DNA from: Gammaproteobacteria bacterium
GTDB lineage: Bacteria; Pseudomonadota; Gammaproteobacteria; Arenicellales; CAJQKF01
DNA length: 64,000 nt
Assembly (NCBI GenBank): GCA_030429665.1
Contig: JAUIEZ010000005.1
Location: forward strand, 1 to 64,000
Reading direction: 5' to 3'
The position numbers were made by a program, and so were the translations under genes. Under the pieces are notes generated by a model, which ran no database searches, was not told where the DNA came from, and was given only the letters and a program-made list of their open reading frames with translations. This document shows positions 28,219-37,966 of the stretch, piece by piece. Position 1 is the first letter of the stretch, and each line of letters starts with the position of its first letter.

Positions 28219-29272
28219 GCGGCGGCCGCAGAATTCCAGGACCATGATGTACCTCTCGCCGGTGTTCGCGCTCGCGCTGACGCTGGCCGCCGGCGTCGTG
28301 TTGTTCTCGATCATGCGCGTCGACCCGGCCGAAGCCCTTTACGCCTTCTTCATCGAGCCGCTCACGACGACCTACGGCATCACGGAACTCGGGGTGAAGG
28401 CCACGCCGCTGATCCTCATCGGCGTGGCGCTCGCCATCGGCTTTCGCGCCAGCGTGTGGAATATCGGCGCAGAGGGACAGCTGACGCTGGGCGCCATCGC
28501 CGGCGGCGGCGTGGGCCTGGCGCTGTATGAAGTCGAGGGGTTCTGGGTGCTGCCGCTGATGCTCGCCGCCGCCATTGCCGGCGGCATGGCGTGGGCGGCG
28601 ATTCCCGCGTTCCTTCGAACACGCTTCAACGCGAACGAGATCCTGGTCAGCCTGATGCTGACCTACGTCGCCACGCTGCTCCTGAGCTACCTCGTACACG
28701 GGCCGTGGCGCGACCCCGGCGGATTCAATTTCCCCGAATCGCGGGTCTTTCACGACGCCGCCACGCTGCCCATCATCGTCGACGGCTCGAGGCTGCACCT
28801 TGGCTTCGCCCTTGCCCTGTTCGTGGTCGTGGCCACTTGGGTGATGATCTCGCGGACCCTGATCGGCTTCCAGGTGCGCGTCATCGGCAGCGCGCCGCGC
28901 GCCGGCCAGTACGCCGGCTTCAGCCAGAACGCCATCATCTGGCTGACGCTACTGTTCGGTGGCGCCTGCGCGGGGCTGGCGGGCGTGGTGGAGGTGGCAG
29001 GCCCGATCGGCCAGTTGCTGCCGTCGATCTCGCCGGGCTACGGTTTTACCGCCATCATCGTCGCCTTCGTCGGCCGACTGCACCCGCTGGGCGTCCTGTT
29101 GGCAGGCCTGTTGATGGCGCTTTCGTATCTCGGCGGCGAAAACGCCCAGATCAGTCTCAACCTGCCGCTGGCGGTGACCGGCGTCTTCCAGGGCCTGCTG
29201 CTGTTCATGTTGCTCGCCTGCGACGTACTCATCCGCTACCGCATCCGTCTTCGCACCAGGAGCGCGACATGA
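28205..29272 (+). CDS. ABC transporter permease (nucleoside/BMP type)
   Basis: 355 aa multi-TM; ALAIGFRASVWNIGAEGQLTLGAIA. Confidence 0.9.
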   Translation: MLRLERRPQNSRTMMYLSPVFALALTLAAGVVLFSIMRVDPAEALYAFFIEPLTTTYGITELGVKATPLILIGVALAIGFRASVWNIGAEGQLTLGAIAGGGVGLALYEVEGFWVLPLMLAAAIAGGMAWAAIPAFLRTRFNANEILVSLMLTYVATLLLSYLVHGPWRDPGGFNFPESRVFHDAATLPIIVDGSRLHLGFALALFVVVATWVMISRTLIGFQVRVIGSAPRAGQYAGFSQNAIIWLTLLFGGACAGLAGVVEVAGPIGQLLPSISPGYGFTAIIVAFVGRLHPLGVLLAGLLMALSYLGGENAQISLNLPLAVTGVFQGLLLFMLLACDVLIRYRIRLRTRSAT

Positions 29273-30195
29273 GCCTGGAAATACTCGTAGCCACCATTCT
29301 CACGATCATCACCGCGGCCACGCCCCTGGTGTTCGCCGCGACGGGAGAGTTGATCACGGAGAAAGCCGGCGTGCTCAATCTCGGCGTGGAAGGCATGATG
29401 CTGACCGGCGCCGTGACCGGCTTCGCAACGGTGTTCTTCATCGACAATGCCGTCCTCGCCTGCCTCGCCGCGATGGCCGCCGGCATGCTCACGGCGCTGA
29501 TCTTCGCCTTCCTCGTACTGGGACTGCAGGCCAGCCAGGTGGCGACGGGGCTGGCGCTGACCATCTTCGGCATCGGCTTGTCGGCACTGCTGGGTCAGAA
29601 CATGGTGGGCATCGCCTATGCCGGGCTGCCCAAGCTCTACATTCCATTCGTTTCGGACCTGCCGGTGCTGGGACCGCTGCTGTTCAATCACGACGCGCTC
29701 GTCTACCTGTCGCTGGCGCTGCCGCTGGCGGTCGCCTGGTTTCTCTACCGCACCCGCGCCGGACTGATCCTGCGCGCCGTGGGAGACTCCCACGACGCCG
29801 CTCATGCCATCGGCTACCCGGTGATCGCCATCCGCTACATGGCCACGCTGTTCGGCGGCGCCATGGCGGGATTGGCGGGCGCCTACCTGTCATTGTCCTA
29901 CTCCCCCATGTGGGTGGAGAACATGAGCGCCGGCCGCGGCTGGATCGCGCTGGCGCTGGTGGTGTTCGGCACCTGGCGACCCTGGCGCGTATTCCTTGGT
30001 GCCTACCTTTTCGGCGGCATCACCATACTTCAACTCCACGCCCAGGCGTTCGGCATCGCGGTGGCCTCGCAGTTCATGTCGATGCTGCCGTACATCGCCA
30101 CCATCGTGGTGCTGGTACTGATTTCCCGGGACCCGACACGCATCCGGCTCAATGCGCCGGCCTGCATAGGCAAGCCGTTCCACCCGGCCGCGTGA
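29269..30195 (+). CDS. ABC transporter permease (nucleoside/BMP type)
   Basis: ATG 29269 inside ORF 28591..30195; GELITEKAGVLNLGVEGMMLTGAV. Confidence 0.9.
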   Translation: MSLEILVATILTIITAATPLVFAATGELITEKAGVLNLGVEGMMLTGAVTGFATVFFIDNAVLACLAAMAAGMLTALIFAFLVLGLQASQVATGLALTIFGIGLSALLGQNMVGIAYAGLPKLYIPFVSDLPVLGPLLFNHDALVYLSLALPLAVAWFLYRTRAGLILRAVGDSHDAAHAIGYPVIAIRYMATLFGGAMAGLAGAYLSLSYSPMWVENMSAGRGWIALALVVFGTWRPWRVFLGAYLFGGITILQLHAQAFGIAVASQFMSMLPYIATIVVLVLISRDPTRIRLNAPACIGKPFHPAA

Positions 30196-30297
30196 TACAC
30201 TGATTTCAAAAAACAGGGCATCGTATTCACTACCATGGGTCGATCCAACGGTGGCGCGTTTCGCGCCGTAATCCAGGCAATTCCAAAGGAGTCTCTC

Positions 30298-31380
30298 ATG
30301 CACAAGCGAGCATTCATCAAGGTACTCTCCGGGACGCTGGCGGCCGCGGTTCTCGCCACCGGCCCGGTGAGCGCCCAGGACCCCACCAAGGTGGCTTTCG
30401 TCTACGTCGGCCCGGTGGGCGACCATGGCTGGACCTACCGTCACGACGTCGGCCGCAAGGCCGTAGAGGCGGAATTCGGCGACAAGGTGGAAACCACCTA
30501 CGTCGAAAGCGTGGCCGAGGGCGCCGACGCCGAACGCGTGATCCGCAACCTGGCGTCGAAGGGCAACGATCTCGTCTTCACCACCTCGTTCGGCTACATG
30601 AATCCGACCGCCAAGGTGGCCAAGCAGTTTCCCGACGTGAAGTTCGAGCACGCCACCGGCTACAAGCAGGCCGCGAACCTCGCGACCTACTCGGCACGCT
30701 TTTACGAGGGCCGCGCGGTGATCGGCACCATCGCCGGGCACATGACGAAGTCGGGCATCATCGGCTACATCGGCTCCTTTCCGATCCCCGAGGTGGTGCG
30801 CGGCATCAACGCCTTCACCATCGCCATGCGCAAGGTCAGGCCCGATGCCCAGGTGAAGGTCGTGTGGGTGAACAGCTGGTACGACCCGGGCAAGGAAGGC
30901 GACGCCGCCAAGGCGCTCATCGACCAGGGCGCCGACATCATTGCCCAGCACACCGACTCCCCGGCGCCGCTACAGGTGGCCGAGCAGCGCGGCGTCTACG
31001 CCTTCGGACAGGCATCGGACATGCGCGCCTTCGCGCCCAAGGCCCAGCTCACGGCGATCGTGGACGAATGGAACTACTACTACGTCGACCGCACGCGCGC
31101 GGTGATGGAGGGGACCTGGCAGTCCCAGGACGTATGGCTTGGCCTGAAGGAGGGCATGGTGGAAATCGCCCCCTACGGCGACGCCGTGCCCGAGGACGTG
31201 CGTGCCGCCGCCGACAGCGTCAAGCAGGCGATCATCGACGGCAGCCTGCACCCGTTCCAGGGGCCCATCGCCAACCAGGCCGGTGAAGTGGTGGTGGCCG
31301 AGGGCGAGACCGTCAGCGACAAGGACCTGCTCGGCATGAACTGGTACGTCGAGGGCGTGCAGGGAGAGCTACCCAAGTAG
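30298..31380 (+). CDS. BMP family ABC transporter substrate-binding protein
   Basis: Signal peptide MHKRAFIKVLSGTLAAAVLATGPVSAQ; KVAFVYVGPVGDHGWTYRHDVGRKAVE; FTTSFGYMNPT. Confidence 0.92.
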   Translation: MHKRAFIKVLSGTLAAAVLATGPVSAQDPTKVAFVYVGPVGDHGWTYRHDVGRKAVEAEFGDKVETTYVESVAEGADAERVIRNLASKGNDLVFTTSFGYMNPTAKVAKQFPDVKFEHATGYKQAANLATYSARFYEGRAVIGTIAGHMTKSGIIGYIGSFPIPEVVRGINAFTIAMRKVRPDAQVKVVWVNSWYDPGKEGDAAKALIDQGADIIAQHTDSPAPLQVAEQRGVYAFGQASDMRAFAPKAQLTAIVDEWNYYYVDRTRAVMEGTWQSQDVWLGLKEGMVEIAPYGDAVPEDVRAAADSVKQAIIDGSLHPFQGPIANQAGEVVVAEGETVSDKDLLGMNWYVEGVQGELPK

Positions 31381-31407
31381 TCGAACCTTTCCTGTCGACG
31401 CTAACCG

Positions 31408-31444
31408 GCGCCCGCGTGGAGTAATTCGCGCGGGCGCTTTGTTT
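31408..31444 (+). terminator. Intrinsic terminator after BMP gene
   Basis: 9-bp stem GCGCCCGCG (31408..31416) / CGCGGGCGC (31429..31437) followed by TTTGTTT. Confidence 0.8.
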
Positions 31445-31460
31445 CACAAGGACCCGCGAT

Positions 31461-32810
31461 TTGTCGAAACGCACCTGGATTCAATCGCCGCTGGCGGTGC
31501 TGACACCGGACGGTTCAGCGTGCTCGGGCGTGGTGATCAGCGGCGGCGTCATCGAGTCGGTCCTGGGTCCCGGGCAGACACCACCCGGTGAGTTGGACGA
31601 AAAGGTCGACGCGCGCGACCTCGTCGTACTGCCCGGCCTCGTCAACACCCACCACCACTACTACCAGACCCTCACCCGCGCGCTGCCCGCGGCGCTGGAC
31701 AAGGAACTGTTCTCCTGGCTGAAGAGCCTCTACCCGGTGTGGGCGCGGCTCACCCCGGAGATGATTCACGCCTCGACGCGACTGGCCTGTGCCGAGCTGC
31801 TGCTTTCCGGATGCACGACCAGCGCCGACCATCACTATCTGTATCCGCGCGGCGTACCCGATGCGTTCGATATTCAGGCCGACGCCTGCGCGTCGACGGG
31901 CATGCGTCACGTGCTCACGCGCGGCTCCATGAGCCTGTCCGAGGACGATGGCGGCCTGCCGCCGCGGAGCACGGTACAGGACGAGGACACGATCCTTGCC
32001 GACTGCGAACGCGTCATCGCCCGATATCACGACAAGGAACACGGATCGAAGATACAGGTGGCGTTGGCGCCTTGCTCTCCGTTCAGCGTTTCACCGCAAT
32101 TGATGCGCGAAAGCGCGGCGCTGGCGCGACACCATGGCGTTCGGCTGCACACTCACCTGGCCGAAACGCGCGACGAAACCGACTACTGCCTGCGCGTCAC
32201 CGGCCTTCGACCGCTCGACCTGCTCGAGTCGGTGGACTGGCTGACGGGCGACACGTGGCTCGCTCACGGCATTCACTTCGACGACGACGAGATCGCGCGC
32301 CTGGGCGCGGCCGGCACCGGCATCAGCCACTGCCCGTCGTCCAACATGATCCTCGCCTCTGGCATGTGCCGCACCCGGGAGCTGGAGGCGGCCGGCGCGC
32401 CGGTAGGGCTCGCGGTGGACGGCTCGGCCTCGAACGACGGTTCCAACATGATCGCCGAGTGCCGCCAGGCCCTGTTGTTGCAGCGACTGCAATACGGCGC
32501 CGCGCGGATCTCCCATCGCGATGCGCTGCGTTGGGCGACGCGCGGTTCCGCGCGCTGCCTGGGGCGCGATGACATCGGCGAGATCGCGCCGGGACGCTGC
32601 GCGGACCTGGCCCTGTTCGCCCTCGACGAGGTGCGCTTCTCGGGCGCCGCGGATCCCCTGGCATCCCTGTTGCTGTGCGGCGCGCAACGTGCCCGCCACG
32701 TGATGGTGGCCGGCGAGTGGATGGTGCGTGACGGCGAACTCGTCTCCGTGGATATCACGGACCTGCAGCATCGGCATCGAGCGCTGGCCTCGGAACTGGT
32801 GTCCGCGTGA
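31461..32810 (+). CDS. 8-oxoguanine deaminase (amidohydrolase superfamily)
   Basis: TTG start; VVLPGLVNTHHHYYQTLTRALP, LLSGCTTSADHHYLYP, LTRGSMSLSEDDGGLPP, CHCPSSNM-like ISHCPSSNMILASG, VDGSASNDGSNM; strongly resembles the Pseudomonas 8-oxoguanine deaminase family as recalled. Confidence 0.85.
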   Translation: MSKRTWIQSPLAVLTPDGSACSGVVISGGVIESVLGPGQTPPGELDEKVDARDLVVLPGLVNTHHHYYQTLTRALPAALDKELFSWLKSLYPVWARLTPEMIHASTRLACAELLLSGCTTSADHHYLYPRGVPDAFDIQADACASTGMRHVLTRGSMSLSEDDGGLPPRSTVQDEDTILADCERVIARYHDKEHGSKIQVALAPCSPFSVSPQLMRESAALARHHGVRLHTHLAETRDETDYCLRVTGLRPLDLLESVDWLTGDTWLAHGIHFDDDEIARLGAAGTGISHCPSSNMILASGMCRTRELEAAGAPVGLAVDGSASNDGSNMIAECRQALLLQRLQYGAARISHRDALRWATRGSARCLGRDDIGEIAPGRCADLALFALDEVRFSGAADPLASLLLCGAQRARHVMVAGEWMVRDGELVSVDITDLQHRHRALASELVSA

Positions 32811-33439
32811 TGAGCCGGGGTTCGTCGGTAGGACGCATAAGGGCGCGTAACCAGCGCCGCATCCTCGAGGCCGCGGAGAAGGAGTTCGACCGGCACGGAT
32901 TCGGCGGAGCGCGCATGCAACGCATCGCCGATCGCGCCGGCCTGCCCAAGGCGAACATCCACTACTACTTTCGCAACAAGCTGGCGCTGTATCGAGCCGT
33001 GCTCGACGGCGTCGTGGCAATGTGGAACGAAGCATTCGACCGCATTTCCGCCGACGACGATCCGGCCGAGGCGCTGGCCGCCTACATCCGCGCCAAGATG
33101 GACTATTCGCGTACCCGCCCGGCGGCGGCGCGCATCTTCACCGGCGAGATCATGCGCGGCGCGCCGCACCTGAAGGATTACTTGCGTGGGGACCTCAGGA
33201 ACTGGTTCGGCGAACGCACCGAGGTAATCCAGCACTGGGTCGACAGCGGCCGCATGGACGCGGTGGACCCGCATCACCTGGTGTTCCTGATCTGGAGCGC
33301 CACGCAGCACTACGCCGACTACGACGCCCAGATCAGCGCGCTGTACGGCAAGGCGAAGCTGACCCGCGCCGACTACGACGCGGCGGCCGATTCACTGGTG
33401 AAGATCATACTCAAGGGATGCGGGCTGGAACCGAAGTAG
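32807..33439 (+). CDS. TetR family regulator, RutR-like
   Basis: RRILEAAEKEFDRHGFGGARMQRIADRAGLPKANIHYYFRNKLALYRAVL; C-terminal region resembles the RutR/YcdC group; start may be ATG at 32810. Confidence 0.82.
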   Translation: MMSRGSSVGRIRARNQRRILEAAEKEFDRHGFGGARMQRIADRAGLPKANIHYYFRNKLALYRAVLDGVVAMWNEAFDRISADDDPAEALAAYIRAKMDYSRTRPAAARIFTGEIMRGAPHLKDYLRGDLRNWFGERTEVIQHWVDSGRMDAVDPHHLVFLIWSATQHYADYDAQISALYGKAKLTRADYDAAADSLVKIILKGCGLEPK

Positions 33440-33577
33440 CCCCGGCCCGTGCGCGACACCGGTATGCTATAAACTCGTGCCATAACGACATCATCCGGGC
33501 GGGGAGATGGCTTATACCGCCTTCGCCCCGCGCGCGACCGATACATCCGACGTATCCGGAAACACCGACCAGATCCG

Positions 33578-35104
33578 ATGACCGCGCGAAAACGAACGAG
33601 CCATTCGGCAACCATCGCCTGGTACGCCGCCGTCATCTTCCTGAGTTCGGCGTGCCTGCTGATCCTAGAGATCGTCGCCAGCCGACTGCTGGCGCCCTAC
33701 GTCGGCGTATCGCTCTACACCTGGACCGCGATCATCGGTGTAATCCTGGCCGGCTTGTCGCTGGGAAACTGGTTGGGCGGCGCGTGGGCCGACCGGGGCG
33801 CCGGACCGATCGCGGCGGGATGGACGCTGGTGGCGTCGGGCGCGGTGACGTTGCTCGTACCGCTCGTGCTGACGGCGATCGCCGACTACGTGCAGGCCCG
33901 GCAGGTGTCGCTGGTAGGCGCGAGCCTGGTCTACGTCAGCGCGCTGTTCCTGTTGCCGGCGCTGGTGCTGGGGGTCATCACGCCGCTCCTGACGACGCTC
34001 TCACTGACCATGAGTTCGCGGCCGGGCCACGTGGTCGGTACGATGCACGCGCTCGCGGCGCTGGGAAGCATCTGCGGCACGTTCGCGGCCGGTTTCTACC
34101 TCGTACCGTGGTTCGGCACCCGCAATATCGTCGTCGCCACCGGTGTCGCGCTGATCGCCATGGGCGTCGTGTTCCTGCTTCGGCGCCCGCGCGCCGCCTT
34201 CTCGGCCGTGGTGGCGGCGGGCGCGCTCGCCGCCATGCTCGCCGCGGGCAACGCGCTGCGCAATCCCTGCGACACCGAGAGCCTTTATTACTGCATCCGC
34301 GTGGTGGACGAGCCCACGCCCTACGGCGAGGTGCGCACCCTGGTGCTCGACCACATGGTGCACAGTCACAATCATGCGGGGGATCCCGAGTTGCTGGTCG
34401 CCACCTACGCGCATCTCATGGACGAGATGATGCGCCTGCGACTGCCCGCCCTCGACGTACCGCGCGTGTTTTTCGCCGGCGGCGGCGCCTACACACAGCC
34501 GCGCGCACTGGCGGCCCGCCGCCCGGCCGTGCATATCGAGGTCGCCGAGATCGACCCGGCAGTCACCGAGACCGCGCGCGAACGACTGTTCGTCGACACC
34601 GCGTCGATGATCGTGCATGACGTGGACGCCCGCATCCAGCTACCGCTGGCGCTGCCGCATTTCTACGATGCGATCGTTACCGACGTCTTTCACGACGTTG
34701 CGGTGCCCTACCACCTGACCACGGCCGAGTATGCCGATATCGTCAAGTCGCGCCTCGTGCCGGGTGGACTCTACCTCGTGAACCTGGTCGACGTGTTTCC
34801 CGACTCCAAACTGGTCAAGGCCATCGTCAAGACGCTCGAGGAACAATTCGAGCACGTCCAGGTATGGCTCGAGGCGCCGCCCGACCGTCCCGGCCGCATC
34901 ACCTACGTGGTTTCGGCAACCGACGGCGCACCGTTTCCGCCCCGCATCAGCGCACGGTACGGGCTGGCGCGAAACTGGTACGACTTCGCCGAACCGGTCA
35001 AGGACGTGGGCACGCCAATGAGCGAGATCCCGGTTCTCAGCGACGACTACGCGCCGGTCGAACGCCTGGTCTCGACATTGTTCTGGAGCCAGATGGGACT
35101 GTAA
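33578..35104 (+). CDS. Fused MFS-like membrane domain/spermidine synthase-like protein
   Basis: N-terminal TM domain LLILEIVASRLLAPYVGVSLYTWTAIIGVILAGLSLGNWLGG; C-terminal spermidine synthase fold with VEIAEID-like IEVAEIDPAV and YDAIVTDVF. Confidence 0.85.
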   Translation: MTARKRTSHSATIAWYAAVIFLSSACLLILEIVASRLLAPYVGVSLYTWTAIIGVILAGLSLGNWLGGAWADRGAGPIAAGWTLVASGAVTLLVPLVLTAIADYVQARQVSLVGASLVYVSALFLLPALVLGVITPLLTTLSLTMSSRPGHVVGTMHALAALGSICGTFAAGFYLVPWFGTRNIVVATGVALIAMGVVFLLRRPRAAFSAVVAAGALAAMLAAGNALRNPCDTESLYYCIRVVDEPTPYGEVRTLVLDHMVHSHNHAGDPELLVATYAHLMDEMMRLRLPALDVPRVFFAGGGAYTQPRALAARRPAVHIEVAEIDPAVTETARERLFVDTASMIVHDVDARIQLPLALPHFYDAIVTDVFHDVAVPYHLTTAEYADIVKSRLVPGGLYLVNLVDVFPDSKLVKAIVKTLEEQFEHVQVWLEAPPDRPGRITYVVSATDGAPFPPRISARYGLARNWYDFAEPVKDVGTPMSEIPVLSDDYAPVERLVSTLFWSQMGL

Positions 35105-35126
35105 TCCCGCGCGCGACGCGCGGGAT
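35104..35126. terminator. Bidirectional terminator-like hairpin between convergent genes
   Basis: Perfect 10-bp arms ATCCCGCGCG (35104..35113) / CGCGCGGGAT (35117..35126), loop CGA; no strong T-tract. Confidence 0.5.
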
Positions 35127-35134
35127 GCCGGCCT

Positions 35135-36106
35135 TTAACCACCGAGGTCCACGCGGTTTTCCAGCGCGCCCGATTCGAAAAAGCGCTTCACGTTGGCGAA
35201 CAATGACGCCATCTTGTTGTCGAGCGCTTCTCGGGTACCGGCAGAGATATGCGGCGTCATCACGACGTTGGGCAATGTGCAAAGCGGATTGTCCGCCGCC
35301 ACCGGCTCCTGTTCGAAAACGTCGAGTCCGGCGGCGGCCAGGCGGCCGCTGGACAGCGCGTCAAACAACGCGGTGTTGTCGACGACTTGCCCGCGCGCGG
35401 TGTTCACGAGGATCGCGGTGGGTTTCATCGCGGCGAGGGCGGCCGCATCGATCAGCCCGCTCGTCTGCGACGTCCCCGGAACGTGAATCGTGAGCACGTC
35501 CGACTGCGCCAGCAGTTCCCGGAAGCTCACCGGCCGAATGCCGAGCCGCGTACGGGCGTCCGCGTCCAGGGTATCGGCCGGGTCGTAGTAGATGCCGTGC
35601 GTGTCGAAGGCCTTCAACCGCGCCGCCGTGGCCTGGCCGATACGGCCCATGCCGAGATAGCCGACGGTCTTGCCGTTGAGTTCGTATGAAAACGGCCGCA
35701 GGGAGTTGATGTGCCACCGCCCCTGGCGCAGTTCGGCATCGGCGAAGGCAAGCCGCCGGCTGGCGGCAAGGATCAGCATCACGGTGTGTTCGGCAACGCT
35801 CAGCGTAGTGCCCGCCGGTGTCAGTGCCAGCGCGATGCCTCGCGCCGCCAGCGCCTCGACGTCAACGGTGTCGTGGTAACCGACGCCCTGGTGATGGACC
35901 AGTCGCAAGCGCTCGCCGGCCGCGATCACCGGTGCGCGCAACGGCGTGGCGGCGACAATCGCGGCCTCGCAGGGGGCAATCCGCTCGCACCGCTGCGCCT
36001 CGTCGTCGGCGTCCAGGGTGACCAGTTCGAAGCCGTCGGGCACCCATGCCCGGATCAGGTCGTACGTCGCCTCCGACGCCATGCTGTTGTAAAAGATTCG
36101 CCGCAT
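35135..36106 (-). CDS. D-isomer specific 2-hydroxyacid dehydrogenase
   Basis: Start at internal Met of ORF 35135..36364; GKTVGYLGMGRIGQATA, VNTARGQVVD, TPHISAGT. Confidence 0.9.
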   Translation of the reverse strand: MRRIFYNSMASEATYDLIRAWVPDGFELVTLDADDEAQRCERIAPCEAAIVAATPLRAPVIAAGERLRLVHHQGVGYHDTVDVEALAARGIALALTPAGTTLSVAEHTVMLILAASRRLAFADAELRQGRWHINSLRPFSYELNGKTVGYLGMGRIGQATAARLKAFDTHGIYYDPADTLDADARTRLGIRPVSFRELLAQSDVLTIHVPGTSQTSGLIDAAALAAMKPTAILVNTARGQVVDNTALFDALSSGRLAAAGLDVFEQEPVAADNPLCTLPNVVMTPHISAGTREALDNKMASLFANVKRFFESGALENRVDLGG

Positions 36107-36792
36107 CACTGATCCACCCACTCGATATCCGGACGTTTCAGCACATCGTCGAGCCACGCCGGCGATGTGACGCCGGACCGCCAGGATGCCTCCATCGCGC
36201 TTTCCTTGTCGCGCACGGCGCCCAAGCGATCGGCCGTCTCGCGCGCCTCGGCCAGGGGAATGCACGCGACGCCGTCGACATCGCCGACCAGGATGTCGCC
36301 CGAACTCACGTTCGCACCGCCCACCACGGCCGCAAGACCGGCGCTGCCGGGACCATTCTTCCACGGCGAGTTGGGCGACAGGCCGCGCGCGAACACCGGA
36401 ATGCCGACCTCGTTCAACCCGTCGACGTCACGAACCACGCCGTCGGTAACGATCGCGGCGACGCCGGCGTTCTTCGCCATGGCGGCAAAGTTGTCGCCTA
36501 TGACGGAGCAGCCGGTGTGGCCACCCGTGGCGATGACGATCACGTCGCCACGTCGAACGAGCTTCAGCGACGCCCAGGCGGCAAGATTGTCCGCCGCGCC
36601 GGCGTCCACGACCACGGCGACCCCGGTGAACGCCGCACATCGCGTCACGGGACGAATATCGAAGGCAAGCGCGCCGATCCTTCCCCGTGCATCGCAGGCG
36701 ACACCCGTCGGTACGCCTTCGAAGGCGTCGCGCAGGTCGTCGTCGGGCCGCGGAAAACCGGTTCGCAAGACCAGTACGGACTCATTGGACAT
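36106..36792 (-). CDS. RraA family protein (HMG/CHA aldolase-like)
   Basis: 228 aa; GDVIVIATGGHTGCSVIGDNFAAMAKNAGVAAIVTDGVVRDVDGLNEVGIPVFARGLSP. Confidence 0.88.
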   Translation of the reverse strand: MSNESVLVLRTGFPRPDDDLRDAFEGVPTGVACDARGRIGALAFDIRPVTRCAAFTGVAVVVDAGAADNLAAWASLKLVRRGDVIVIATGGHTGCSVIGDNFAAMAKNAGVAAIVTDGVVRDVDGLNEVGIPVFARGLSPNSPWKNGPGSAGLAAVVGGANVSSGDILVGDVDGVACIPLAEARETADRLGAVRDKESAMEASWRSGVTSPAWLDDVLKRPDIEWVDQ

Positions 36793-36823
36793 GTAGGTTT
36801 CCTCGAATTTGCATGACGTTCGA

Positions 36824-37936
36824 TCAACCGGTCGTCGAACCGGGATCCAGGGCGACGCCGCTCGCGGCGTCGAACAATCGCATGGCGCGGGTGTCCACGG
36901 TCAACTCGACGAGATCGCCTGCCGCCGTGTGGGCCGACCTCCCGACGCGGGCAGTCACGTCCTTTTCGACACCCTCGACGTCGAGCAGCAACACCGTCTC
37001 CGCGCCGAGCGCCTCGACCGCCAGCACCCGGGCGGCCAGGGACGCGCCGACGGCATCGTCAGGCGCTTCGCCGGGGAGGTAGAAATCCTCGGGGCGGATA
37101 CCGACGATCACGCGCGAATGACCGGGCGGGCAGTGGGCATGAATGCGCGCACCGCCCACGACGAGCGTGCTGCGACCGTCTTCTCCCGGCGTGACGCCGG
37201 ATTCGACGAGATTGATCTGCGGACTGCCGAGAAAGCTGGCGACGAAGGTGTTCGCCGGATGCCGGTACACGTCCAGCGGCCGACCCACCTGGGCCACGCG
37301 ACCGTCTTGCATGATGCAGATGCGCGAGCCCATGGACATGGCTTCGACCTGGTCGTGGGTGACGTAGATCATGGTCGTGCCGAGCCGCTGGTGCAGCTTG
37401 ACCAGTTCGTTGCGCATGCTCACGCGCAGCGCCGCGTCGAGGTTCGACAGCGGCTCGTCGAACAGGAAGACCTTCGGGTCGCGGACGATGGCGCGACCCA
37501 GGGCCACGCGCTGGCGCTGGCCGCCGGACAACGCATGGGGCTTTCGCGCCAGGTAGGGCGCGAGTCCCAGTATCCCCGCCGCGTCGGTCACGCGCCGGTC
37601 GATCTCCTCGCGCGCGAATCCGCGACGCTTCAGCCCGAAGGCGAGGTTGTCGAACACGGTCATGTGCGGGTAGAGCGCGTAGGACTGGAACACCATGGCG
37701 ATGTCCCGGTCCCTGGCCGGCACGCGATTCATCACCTCGCCGTCGATGCTCAGGGTGCCGCCGGTGATCGGCTCGAGGCCGGCGATCATCCTGAGGGTCG
37801 TCGACTTGCCGCAGCCGGACGGGCCGAGCAGCACCATGAATTCCCCGCGCTCGATGTCGAGCGACACGTCGTCGACCGCCGCGGCGTCGGCATCGCCATA
37901 TCGCTTCGTCAGTCGGTCCAGCTTGACGTTACCCAT
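36824..37936 (-). CDS. Sugar ABC transporter ATP-binding protein (UgpC/MsmK type)
   Basis: 370 aa; LLGPSGCGKSTTLRMIAGLE, LSGGQRQRVALGRAIVRDPKVFLFDEPLSNLDAALR; TOBE-like C-terminus. Confidence 0.93.
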   Translation of the reverse strand: MGNVKLDRLTKRYGDADAAAVDDVSLDIERGEFMVLLGPSGCGKSTTLRMIAGLEPITGGTLSIDGEVMNRVPARDRDIAMVFQSYALYPHMTVFDNLAFGLKRRGFAREEIDRRVTDAAGILGLAPYLARKPHALSGGQRQRVALGRAIVRDPKVFLFDEPLSNLDAALRVSMRNELVKLHQRLGTTMIYVTHDQVEAMSMGSRICIMQDGRVAQVGRPLDVYRHPANTFVASFLGSPQINLVESGVTPGEDGRSTLVVGGARIHAHCPPGHSRVIVGIRPEDFYLPGEAPDDAVGASLAARVLAVEALGAETVLLLDVEGVEKDVTARVGRSAHTAAGDLVELTVDTRAMRLFDAASGVALDPGSTTG

Positions 37937-37966
37937 GGTCGGAACACTCCTTGCGTCGTGCGAGGT

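Noticed and set aside
26611-28314. 567-aa minus-strand ORF opposite the nucleoside ABC ATPase
   Set aside because: Mirror frame of a strongly supported ATPase with Walker and LSGG motifs
30253-30267. GGCGCG-TTT-CGCGCC hairpin ahead of the BMP gene
   Set aside because: Only 6-bp arms, no T-tract; likely to occur by chance in this GC-rich DNA, although an internal processing site cannot be excluded
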